Shown: positions 29,026 through 32,730 of the stretch, one piece after another
Position numbering within the stretch: the first letter of the stretch is position 1
Layout of the letters: each line of letters starts with the position of its first letter
DNA from: a virus
Strand: one strand, 5' to 3'
Length of the DNA stretch: 32,819 bases
IMG/VR virus record: IMGVR_UViG_3300021091_000245
Span: 1-32,819 of that record
Program-made: the position numbers and the translations under genes
Notes under the pieces: generated by a model
Told to the model about the DNA's origin: nothing
The model's input: the letters and a program-made list of their open reading frames with translations, nothing else
Database searches by the model: none

Positions 29026-29054
29026 ATTATACCACAGATTAATCAGTCTGCCAA
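29026..29054 (-). promoter_or_regulatory. Sigma70-type promoter TTGGCA - 17 bp - TATAAT
   Basis: The minus strand has TTGGCA (29049-29054), a 17-bp spacer and TATAAT (29026-29031). The -35 lies in the last codons of the PAAR gene, and the ATG of the 47-residue gene is 22 bases beyond the -10. Hexamers and spacing are near ideal for host RNA polymerase, which suggests early or constitutive transcription of the 47-, 151- and 65-residue genes inside a late region. Confidence 0.7.
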
Positions 29055-29363
29055 GACATCTTGAGATCCAGTAGAAATTTGCCCTAGGTCTGCAGAGTCG
29101 CCAATTCTTGCTAATGGTCTTCCATTTACAAATACTTTTGTGCTTCCTATGTTAACTTTTTGCCCTAGGTGGGGTATACAAGGTGGTATAGGAGGACTAG
29201 CAGGATTTGTAATTGTATGTGGACTTAACTGTGTATCTTTTAATGCTGCTAATTTGCCATTAATAAACACATTCGTAGCACTTCCTAGCGTAGAGATAGT
29301 AGTAGTCGTATCACATCTGTGACCAGTATTTACAGTGTCTCCGACTCTTGCAACTCCTGGCAT
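29043..29363 (-). CDS. PAAR-motif baseplate spike tip protein
   Basis: 106 residues, starting MPGVARVGDTVNTGHRCDTT, with INGKLAALKDTQLSPHTI and CIPHLGQKVNIGSTKVFVNG following. The regular 'vfiNGkpaariGD' repeats with His and Cys residues (H15, C17, H49, C62, H65) are the PAAR pattern: a small beta cone that binds a metal ion and sharpens the tail spike. T4 gp5.4 (97 residues) is the counterpart. It lies a few genes upstream of gp25, consistent with baseplate context. It overlaps the preceding gene by 34 bases, and its end holds the -35 of a downstream promoter. Confidence 0.88.
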   Translation of the reverse strand: MPGVARVGDTVNTGHRCDTTTTISTLGSATNVFINGKLAALKDTQLSPHTITNPASPPIPPCIPHLGQKVNIGSTKVFVNGRPLARIGDSADLGQISTGSQDVLAD

Positions 29364-29488
29364 ATTTCTAATTGATTCTCTAATTTATTTAGACGATTAT
29401 ATAAGACATCCAATGCTGTAGGTAAACTTTTATAGTCTTCTCCAGGTGGTCGATATTCCAAAATAAAAGGATCAGGAATCTTCGCCAT
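29330..29488 (-). CDS. Hypothetical protein upstream of PAAR (52 aa)
   Basis: Starts MAKIPDPFILEYRPPGEDYK and ends with a coiled-coil-like helix (ALDVLYNRLNKLENQLEICQ). I chose the ATG at 29488 because it overlaps the previous gene by only 17 bases and has AGAGAAGAGG just before it. The same frame is open to an ATG at 29602, which would give 90 residues and add another helix (LSEILKLLENFSERLNYLEK) but overlap the neighbour by 131 bases. The added helix is itself heptad-like, so the longer form cannot be ruled out. It is not recognised as any known family; a helper of the adjacent PAAR tip is possible. Confidence 0.6.
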   Translation of the reverse strand: MAKIPDPFILEYRPPGEDYKSLPTALDVLYNRLNKLENQLEICQELQESETL

Positions 29489-29786
29489 CCTCTTCTCTAA
29501 GTAGTTGAGCCTCTCTGAGAAATTCTCTAGCAGTTTCAATATCTCGCTCAACTTCTGATCCGTCGTCTGATACATCACTTCCTCCAAAACTACTTGTATC
29601 ACTATAAATCACTTCACCATTTTCTTTTCTTTCTATAGAAATCATATCACCTGAATCTTGTAACCCAGAATACCATTTATCTGCAGCATCTAGCATATAA
29701 TCTGCAACTGCATCAAAATCATTAAAAGAAAGATTTTCAATAACCTTTCCATCTTTACCAACAATTTTAAATCCAAATTCAGTCAT
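29472..29786 (-). CDS. Acidic hypothetical protein (104 aa)
   Basis: Starts MTEFGFKIVGKDGKVIENLS, with a helix DAVADYMLDAADKWYSGL and a strongly acidic second half (SDVSDDGSEVERDIETA) ending EEDGEDS. I recognise no family. The ATG at 29786 is preferred; a TTG three codons earlier would add MSK. A GAG six bases before the ATG is a weak ribosome site. It begins 18 bases after the AbrB-like gene ends. Acidic small proteins of this type are frequent among phage accessory genes, but nothing here shows what it does. Confidence 0.65.
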   Translation of the reverse strand: MTEFGFKIVGKDGKVIENLSFNDFDAVADYMLDAADKWYSGLQDSGDMISIERKENGEVIYSDTSSFGGSDVSDDGSEVERDIETAREFLREAQLLREEDGEDS

Positions 29787-29803
29787 TTTACTCAAAGCAA
29801 TAA

Positions 29804-29959
29804 TTATTCTTTTCTTAACATAATGCTATCGTCATCTGAATATTCCCATTTTAAAACGTCACCTTCAACCCAACCTAAAGAATCTAACAGATCTTCGGGA
29901 ATGGGCATAATATACTCATCATTTAAATCATCATATTCAATTTGACTCACAAACTTCAT
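29804..29959 (-). CDS. AbrB/MazE-like small DNA-binding protein (51 aa)
   Basis: A short gene of 51 residues, starting MKFVSQIEYDDLNDEYIMPI, then PEDLLDSLGWVEGDVLKWEY and ending SIMLRKE. The 'ymlPIPeDLLdsLGW.eGDvLkWe' pattern is the swapped-hairpin AbrB/SpoVT/MazE fold, used by small DNA-binding regulators and antitoxins. The fold call is from this pattern; target and partner are unknown. Its ATG overlaps the stop of the preceding gene (ATGA), so the two are translationally coupled. No toxin is recognisable next to it, so a transcription regulator is as likely as an antitoxin. Confidence 0.75.
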   Translation of the reverse strand: MKFVSQIEYDDLNDEYIMPIPEDLLDSLGWVEGDVLKWEYSDDDSIMLRKE

Positions 29960-30171
29960 AGTTCATCCTCTACTGGTTGATTTGTATCAAAATCAGGAAT
30001 AATGACTTCGCATTCTAATGTAGAGGTTTTCTTAGCTTCGTTTACTTTTGTCTTCGCACTAAAGACTTTTGCTTCTCTCTTAATAGCTGACCAAGAGCCT
30101 GATTCGGTCATGTATACTTTACCACCTGTAAGAATTTTAGATGGATTGGTTGCTCTTAAAATGTAATCCAT
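29956..30171 (-). CDS. Hypothetical protein (71 aa)
   Basis: Starts MDYILRATNPSKILTGGKVY and contains GSWSAIKREAKVFSAKTKV and a strand-like LECEVIIPDFDTNQ, ending VEDEL. It is a mixed beta/charged soluble protein of no family I can name. It follows the 83-residue gene by 4 bases and its stop overlaps the ATG of the AbrB-like gene, so the three probably form one transcript. The position directly before an AbrB-like gene makes a toxin-like role conceivable, but no toxin motif is visible. Confidence 0.65.
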   Translation of the reverse strand: MDYILRATNPSKILTGGKVYMTESGSWSAIKREAKVFSAKTKVNEAKKTSTLECEVIIPDFDTNQPVEDEL

Positions 30172-30175
30172 ATTT

Positions 30176-30427
30176 TTAGTCTACGTATGTTATGAAATCT
30201 TTGGGAGTTTTGCGTTCTGGCAATTGCACAGACTCGTTATATTCATTCCGAGATCTAATCAAATCTGCTGCTCTATATAGGGCCGCGGATACTTCCACTC
30301 TTTTGTCATTCATTGCAAATGCTTGACAAATCTTCTCACATTCGCGCCTTTCAAATTCTTCCGCTGCTTTTATATATTCAATAAATCCGACCTTCTCGGC
30401 AATCTCGTATAAGTCCTGTTTAGTCAT
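30176..30427 (-). CDS. Helical hypothetical protein (83 aa)
   Basis: Starts MTKQDLYEIAEKVGFIEYIK, then EFERRECEKICQAFAMNDKR and VSAALYRAADLIRSRNEY. It is mostly helical with two Cys residues, and I recognise no family. It is the most upstream AT-rich phage gene here and heads the run down to the PAAR gene. A TATAAATT sequence (30445-30452) is 17 bases before the ATG, a candidate but imperfect late box; no clear ribosome site is seen. Its start marks the edge of the AT-rich phage block. Confidence 0.65.
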   Translation of the reverse strand: MTKQDLYEIAEKVGFIEYIKAAEEFERRECEKICQAFAMNDKRVEVSAALYRAADLIRSRNEYNESVQLPERKTPKDFITYVD

Positions 30428-30444
30428 GGTGAAATAATAAAGAT

Positions 30445-30452
30445 AATTTATA
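30445..30452 (-). promoter_or_regulatory. Possible late promoter box (TATAAATT)
   Basis: The minus strand reads TATAAATT, one base from TATAAATA, 17 bases before the ATG at 30427. The spacing is shorter than for the other late boxes in this window (24-49 bases), so support is modest. Confidence 0.35.
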
Positions 30453-30653
30453 TATGCTTGACAGGTGTTTCAGTTCTGTGCTATTTGTGATTGTGCCCCC
30501 TACTGTAATTAACACACAGGGTTATGAACACAACTCCTCTAAAAAGTCCTGTAAGGAGAGTGTTGTGGATCTTTTTCTATTCTCTGTGCGACGCACGACG
30601 GGTGACTGCACCCCATAAAATTCTTCCGAGTTCTTTTGAAGTCATCAGAATAT

Positions 30654-30699
30654 ACCCCACTTGCTCTCTTAGCGTTGTTTGAGTTGGTGGGGTTTTTTT
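30654..30699 (+). terminator. Terminator-like hairpin with T-tract (plus strand)
   Basis: ACCCCAC (30654-30660) pairs with GTGGGGT (30687-30693), with an inner CTC/GAG pairing, and the plus strand continues as TTTTTTT. The form is a rho-independent terminator for plus-strand transcription, yet no plus-strand gene lies upstream. It may end a small RNA or simply separate two blocks. Confidence 0.45.
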
Positions 30700-30814
30700 G
30701 AGAATTTTTTCTGGGAAAAATTTTTTAAATGAAAGCGTTATCATGAGAGCGTTTTCAAAGTTTTGTAGGTTAATAGTATCTATCAATTTTCCTTTTCGCT
30801 CGGCCGCCCCTAGT

Positions 30815-30849
30815 ACAAACAAACGCCCCCCGACCACTGCCGAGGGGCG
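30815..30849 (-). terminator. Intrinsic terminator closing the GC-rich block
   Basis: On the minus strand CGCCCCTCG (30841-30849) pairs with CGGGGGGCG (30824-30832), nine pairs with one G-U, across an eight-base loop, followed by TTTGTTTGT. It lies 29 bases after the stop codon at 30878. Confidence 0.75.
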
Positions 30850-30877
30850 CTGAGGTGTGCTAGGATGGGCGACTGCC

Positions 30878-31144
30878 TCAGAAGTTGCAGGCGAGGCGCT
30901 CGGTGTCCCACATGCCAGCGGCACGGTCAGCAGCAGCAGCACGGCGATCTGCTCGTGCCTGAGCAGCGAAGCGGGCAGCGTTGGCGATCTTGTCGCCTGT
31001 CCACTGCCTGCCCAGTCCCACCACGGGGGTGATGGTGAAGGCGCGTCCGCTGCCTGCCGACCCGTTGACGGGGCAGGTGCCCTTCAGGCATCCGTCGCCG
31101 TTGGCGATCTGTCCTTTGGTCTGGCGTGAGTTGGGGCGAAGCAT
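30878..31144 (-). CDS. Hypothetical protein, GC-rich block (88 aa)
   Basis: Starts MLRPNSRQTKGQIANGDGCL, then CPVNGSAGSGRAFTITPVVG, and an Ala/Arg-rich helix (AARFAAQARADRRAAAADRA), ending TERLACNF. It has three Cys residues and a basic, Ala-rich C-terminal half. I recognise no family. GC-rich codon use contrasts with the phage genes to its left. It has its own leader with TATACT 22 bases upstream and a strong terminator after it, so it looks like a complete single-gene unit. The terminator, promoter and codon pattern support it as real. Confidence 0.6.
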   Translation of the reverse strand: MLRPNSRQTKGQIANGDGCLKGTCPVNGSAGSGRAFTITPVVGLGRQWTGDKIANAARFAAQARADRRAAAADRAAGMWDTERLACNF

Positions 31145-31394
31145 GGTAGGTCTGTTGTGTGGTCTTAGTATAGCACCCCCCCAGGGGGAGGGGGGGGGTC
31201 AGTCCCCCAGAACCCAGGTCGCCAAGTTCGCCTGCGTCGAGTCGCTGATTCATCAGTGCCCACCACGGGGAGTCGATGAAGGCGTCGAGCAAACCCTGGT
31301 GGTGGATGAAGCGGAGACCCTCCAACCAGGAGACGGTGCCATCCCACTCAGCAGAGGCGAGGAAGTCATCCCACAGGGTCACGTCGTTGGTCAT
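30927..31394 (-). CDS. Hypothetical protein, 3' end doubtful (gene-like part 31199-31394)
   Basis: Starts MTNDVTLWDDFLASAEWDGT, then SWLEGLRFIHHQGLLDAFID and SPWWALMNQRLDAGELGDLG. These first ~63 residues look like a real soluble protein. As sequenced, the frame then runs through a poly-C tract and across the promoter and most of the next gene to 30927, giving 155 residues whose tail is low-complexity and implausible. One base fewer in the five-G run at 31204-31208 would end the protein at TGA (31199-31201) after 'GSGD'. I therefore regard the real end as about 31200 and suspect a homopolymer error or a true frameshift. No family recognised. TACAAT lies 26 bases before the ATG. Confidence 0.45.
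   Translation of the reverse strand: MTNDVTLWDDFLASAEWDGTVSWLEGLRFIHHQGLLDAFIDSPWWALMNQRLDAGELGDLGSGGLTPPLPLGGCYTKTTQQTYHASPQLTPDQRTDRQRRRMPEGHLPRQRVGRQRTRLHHHPRGGTGQAVDRRQDRQRCPLRCSGTSRSPCCCC
31167..31172 (-). promoter_or_regulatory. Extended -10 box TGC-TATACT
   Basis: The minus strand reads GGTGCTATACTAAG, with TATACT 22 bases before the ATG at 31144. The TG one base before the hexamer gives an extended -10. No -35 is seen. It belongs to the repeated leader family of this block. Confidence 0.5.
31176..31198 (-). terminator. GC-only hairpin between two small genes
   Basis: On the minus strand nine Cs, T, five Cs, T and seven Gs allow a C7/G7 stem with loop TCCCCCT. It abuts the -10 box of the next gene. 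There is no T-tract, so termination is only possible, not shown. Confidence 0.35.
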
Positions 31395-31420
31395 CGGTCG
31401 GTTTCTTGGTTTACTCAGGA

Positions 31421-31426
31421 ATTGTA
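31421..31426 (-). promoter_or_regulatory. Extended -10 box TGC-TACAAT
   Basis: The minus strand reads TGTGCTACAATTCC, with TACAAT 26 bases before the ATG at 31394 and a TG extension. No clear -35. Its leader diverges most from the family but keeps the spacing. Confidence 0.45.
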
Positions 31427-31451
31427 GCACAGGATGGGGGGGGCGGTGCCC

Positions 31452-31850
31452 CTAGTCTTCAAACGTGGGGAGGGCAGCGAGCGCCTCTGCAGCGTAGCGG
31501 TCAGCGTGGGCACCTGCGAGCCAGGATGCCTCAACAGTGATGGGCACCTGCCGACCCATGGTCTGCTGTGCGTCGTCAGTGGGGCGACCTGCCCACACGA
31601 TCTGGCGGGTGCTCAGGTCAGAGGCGGGGGTGAGAATCATGGTAGGGTAGCGATGGGGTAGGGGGGGGGGGCACCCCCTCAGTCGGTCGCTGATGTTCCA
31701 GGTGCCCCAGGTGCCGCCGTTGGCGTGAGCGTCGCGGGTCTCGATTGCCTGCAGGCGCTCGGCGCTGGTGTAGCGATTCCACAGGTCGAGGTCGGTGCTC
31801 TGGTAGCAGTCAGACCAGATGCGGTTGGCGGTTTCGAGGGTCATGGTCAT
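31452..31850 (-). CDS. Hypothetical protein, possible fusion of two genes across a G11 tract (132 aa)
   Basis: As sequenced this is one frame of 132 residues, but it reads like two proteins joined by a proline-rich linker. The first part starts MTMTLETANRIWSDCYQSTD and runs to WGTWNISDRL (about residue 56). Then CPPPLPHRYP is encoded across a run of 11 Gs on the plus strand (31661-31671). The second part starts at the ATG at 31640 (MILTPASDLSTRQIVWAGRP) and ends AALPTFED. With a different run length the first gene could instead stop at a TGA overlapping that ATG (ATGA), a usual coupled pair. I recognise neither part. ATG 31850 is preferred to 31844 because it aligns with the other leaders (CGACCCATG). 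Confidence 0.5.
   Translation of the reverse strand: MTMTLETANRIWSDCYQSTDLDLWNRYTSAERLQAIETRDAHANGGTWGTWNISDRLRGCPPPLPHRYPTMILTPASDLSTRQIVWAGRPTDDAQQTMGRQVPITVEASWLAGAHADRYAAEALAALPTFED
31661..31671. repeat. Poly-G tract, 11 bases
   Basis: Eleven consecutive Gs on the plus strand inside the fused frame at 31452-31850. It is the longest of several G/C runs in this block (7 C at 31176, 9 G at 31190, 8 G at 31436). Such runs are prone to sequencing error and to replication slippage. Confidence 0.9.
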
Positions 31851-31874
31851 GGGTCGTTTCGTTTCGATGGAATC

Positions 31875-31880
31875 AGTCTA
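31875..31880 (-). promoter_or_regulatory. -10-like box TAGACT in repeated leader
   Basis: The minus strand reads GACCCTGTAGACTGATTCC, with TAGACT 24 bases before the ATG at 31850, followed by a leader ending ACGACCCATG. It overlaps the end of the previous gene closely (stop at 31886-31888). Confidence 0.5.
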
Positions 31881-31885
31881 CAGGG

Positions 31886-32062
31886 TCAGGGCATCTCGCA
31901 GGCGCCAGGGAGGACACTGTTGTAGGTGTCACAGCGGCGCTCGGTGGCGGCGTTGACGCTCTGCACAGTATCGGCGGCGAAGGAAACGGCGGCGCTGCCT
32001 GCTGCCATGATCGGACCGTAGAAGGCGGCACCGAGAATCAGGAGGGCGATGGTCTTGAGCAT
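31886..32062 (-). CDS. Small secreted or membrane-anchored protein (58 aa)
   Basis: A 58-residue protein starting MLKTIALLILGAAFYGPIMA, a clear signal-peptide-like start: one Lys, then a hydrophobic stretch to about residue 20 and Ala-rich residues to 30 that could hold a cleavage site. The short mature part has two Cys residues (RRCDTYN and GACEMP) that could form one disulfide outside the cytoplasm. No family recognised. A leader nearly identical to those of its neighbours precedes it. It could act at the cell envelope, for example in superinfection exclusion, but that is speculation. Confidence 0.6.
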   Translation of the reverse strand: MLKTIALLILGAAFYGPIMAAGSAAVSFAADTVQSVNAATERRCDTYNSVLPGACEMP

Positions 32063-32089
32063 GGGTCGTCTCGTGTGGTTGATGCTGTT

Positions 32090-32095
32090 AGTCTA
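32090..32095 (-). promoter_or_regulatory. -10-like box TAGACT in repeated leader
   Basis: The minus strand reads GACCCTGTAGACTAACAGC, with TAGACT 27 bases before the ATG at 32062; the leader continues ATCAACC and ends GAGACGACCCATG. Part of the repeated leader family. Confidence 0.5.
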
Positions 32096-32114
32096 CAGGG
32101 TCGTGGTCGGGTTG

Positions 32115-32134
32115 GGGGCGGCCGCGGCCACCCC
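32115..32134 (-). terminator. Long GC palindrome after the 55-residue gene
   Basis: GGGGCGGCCGCGGCCACCCC is nearly a perfect 20-base palindrome, 8 bases after the stop at 32143. It would form a very stable hairpin. No T-tract follows, so it may be a terminator-like or RNA-stabilising element. Confidence 0.45.
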
Positions 32135-32142
32135 GTCGATTG

Positions 32143-32310
32143 TCACATGCCGTTGAGGAAGTCTGCCATCGCTTCCTGGTACTCGTCGTAGGTCTTGAAG
32201 CGGTCAGCGAAGCAAGCGGGCACCTTGCCATCGAACTTCTGGGGCTCGGGCAGGTCGCGTCCCTTGGCGAGGATCTGGGCTTCGTAGACGTTGGGGTTGT
32301 AGCGGGTCAT
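32143..32310 (-). CDS. Hypothetical protein (55 aa)
   Basis: A short gene of 55 residues: MTRYNPNVYEAQILAKGRDL, then PEPQKFDGKVPACFADRFKT, ending YDEYQEAMADFLNGM. It is soluble, with one Cys, and I recognise no named family. The regular composition, a leader matching its neighbours (TAGACT 24 bases upstream) and a palindrome just after the stop support it as a real gene. GC-rich third codon positions set it apart from the phage genes at left. Confidence 0.6.
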   Translation of the reverse strand: MTRYNPNVYEAQILAKGRDLPEPQKFDGKVPACFADRFKTYDEYQEAMADFLNGM

Positions 32311-32334
32311 GGTCTCGTGTGTGTTGATGTGGTT

Positions 32335-32340
32335 AGTCTA
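32335..32340 (-). promoter_or_regulatory. -10-like box TAGACT in repeated leader
   Basis: The minus strand reads GACCCTCTAGACTAACCAC, with TAGACT 24 bases before the ATG at 32310; the leader then ends ACACGAGACCATG. Confidence 0.5.
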
Positions 32341-32357
32341 GAGGGTCAGGCGAGGGA

Positions 32358-32383
32358 TGGGGGGCAGTAGGGTGCCACCCCCT
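32358..32383 (-). terminator. GC hairpin after the NYETW gene
   Basis: On the minus strand GGGGGTGGCACCC is followed by a C-run, allowing a GGGGG/CCCCC stem or a short GGGT/ACCC stem. It lies 7 bases after the stop at 32390. Terminator function is uncertain without a T-tract. Confidence 0.35.
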
Positions 32384-32389
32384 CAGGTG

Positions 32390-32647
32390 TCACAGGTCTG
32401 CCATCATCTGATTCATCTCCACGTCGCAGATCTTGGAGTCGTCCCACGCTACGCCGTCAGGGGTCTGCCCGAGCATCCGCCCGATCTGTCCCTCCATCAT
32501 GCAGCGCACGAACTTCTGCCACGGGGTCTCGTCAGCACCGCAGAAGGTCACGCACGCCTTAGCGGTATTGTAGAGGAACTCGTCATTCTGCATCCAGAGG
32601 GAAGCGTTCCAGGTTTCGTAGTTTGCCCAACCGTTGTAGGTCGTCAT
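32390..32647 (-). CDS. DUF7249-like NYETW-motif protein (85 aa)
   Basis: Starts MTTYNGWANYETWNASLWMQ. The 'NGW.NYETW...LW..Nd..lY' motif is shared by a family (DUF7249-like) of small proteins in phages and bacterial mobile DNA. The rest is FLYNTAKACVTFCGADETPW, then a helical part ending MNQMMADL. It has four Cys residues. The family has no established function that I know of. I chose the ATG at 32647 because the motif begins at once and the repeated leader (CATACT 27 bases upstream, ending GAGACAACCCATG) precedes it; the open frame extends further up but in non-coding-like sequence. Confidence 0.78.
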   Translation of the reverse strand: MTTYNGWANYETWNASLWMQNDEFLYNTAKACVTFCGADETPWQKFVRCMMEGQIGRMLGQTPDGVAWDDSKICDVEMNQMMADL

Positions 32648-32674
32648 GGGTTGTCTCGTTTGGTTGATGCTGTT

Positions 32675-32680
32675 AGTATG
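32675..32680 (-). promoter_or_regulatory. Extended -10 box TGC-CATACT in repeated leader
   Basis: The minus strand reads GGGGTGCCATACTAACAGC, with CATACT 27 bases before the ATG at 32647 and a TG extension. A small hairpin (ACCCC/GGGGT, 32683-32697) directly precedes it. Confidence 0.5.
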
Positions 32681-32712
32681 GCACCCCTTGATGGGGTTTG
32701 GGGCGATTGGTG

Positions 32713-32730
32713 GACAGTGCCTCAACTGTC
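32713..32730 (-). terminator. Small hairpin at the end of the partial gene
   Basis: GACAGT (32713-32718) and ACTGTC (32725-32730) are perfect inverted repeats with a six-base loop, overlapping the stop at 32729. There is no T-tract. Confidence 0.35.

Larger units (their letters stand above)
30428..30814. other. Non-coding junction between AT-rich phage genes and GC-rich block
   Basis: No convincing gene is seen. From low to high coordinate it holds a TATAAATT box (30445-30452), an imperfect inverted repeat around 30529-30568, a terminator-like hairpin (30654-30699), and three AGCGTT elements at about 30671, 30735 and 30751. The last two form an imperfect inverted repeat (GAAAGCG and CGTTTTC). 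A 22-codon minus-strand frame starting MTSKELGRILW ends at 30577 but is too short to accept. G+C rises above about 30800. Confidence 0.6.

Noticed and set aside
30428-30640. tRNA or structured RNA in the junction
   Set aside because: I looked for cloverleaf arms and a GTTC-type T loop on both strands and found none that fit.
30577-30942. A 121-codon minus-strand open frame across the composition boundary
   Set aside because: It overlaps the 3' end of the 88-residue gene and crosses the terminator at 30815-30849, and its composition changes midway. It is read as a chance opening; only its last 22 codons look gene-like and are too few.
31165-31347. Proline/Arg-rich minus frame (60 codons) in the GC-rich block
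   Set aside because: It lies in another frame of the better-supported gene starting at 31394 and is low in complexity, as expected from GC-rich out-of-frame sequence.
30981-32191. Several plus-strand open frames in the GC-rich block
   Set aside because: They lie opposite the minus-strand genes, have repetitive Gly/Val/Arg composition, and cross the promoters and hairpins of the minus-strand units.
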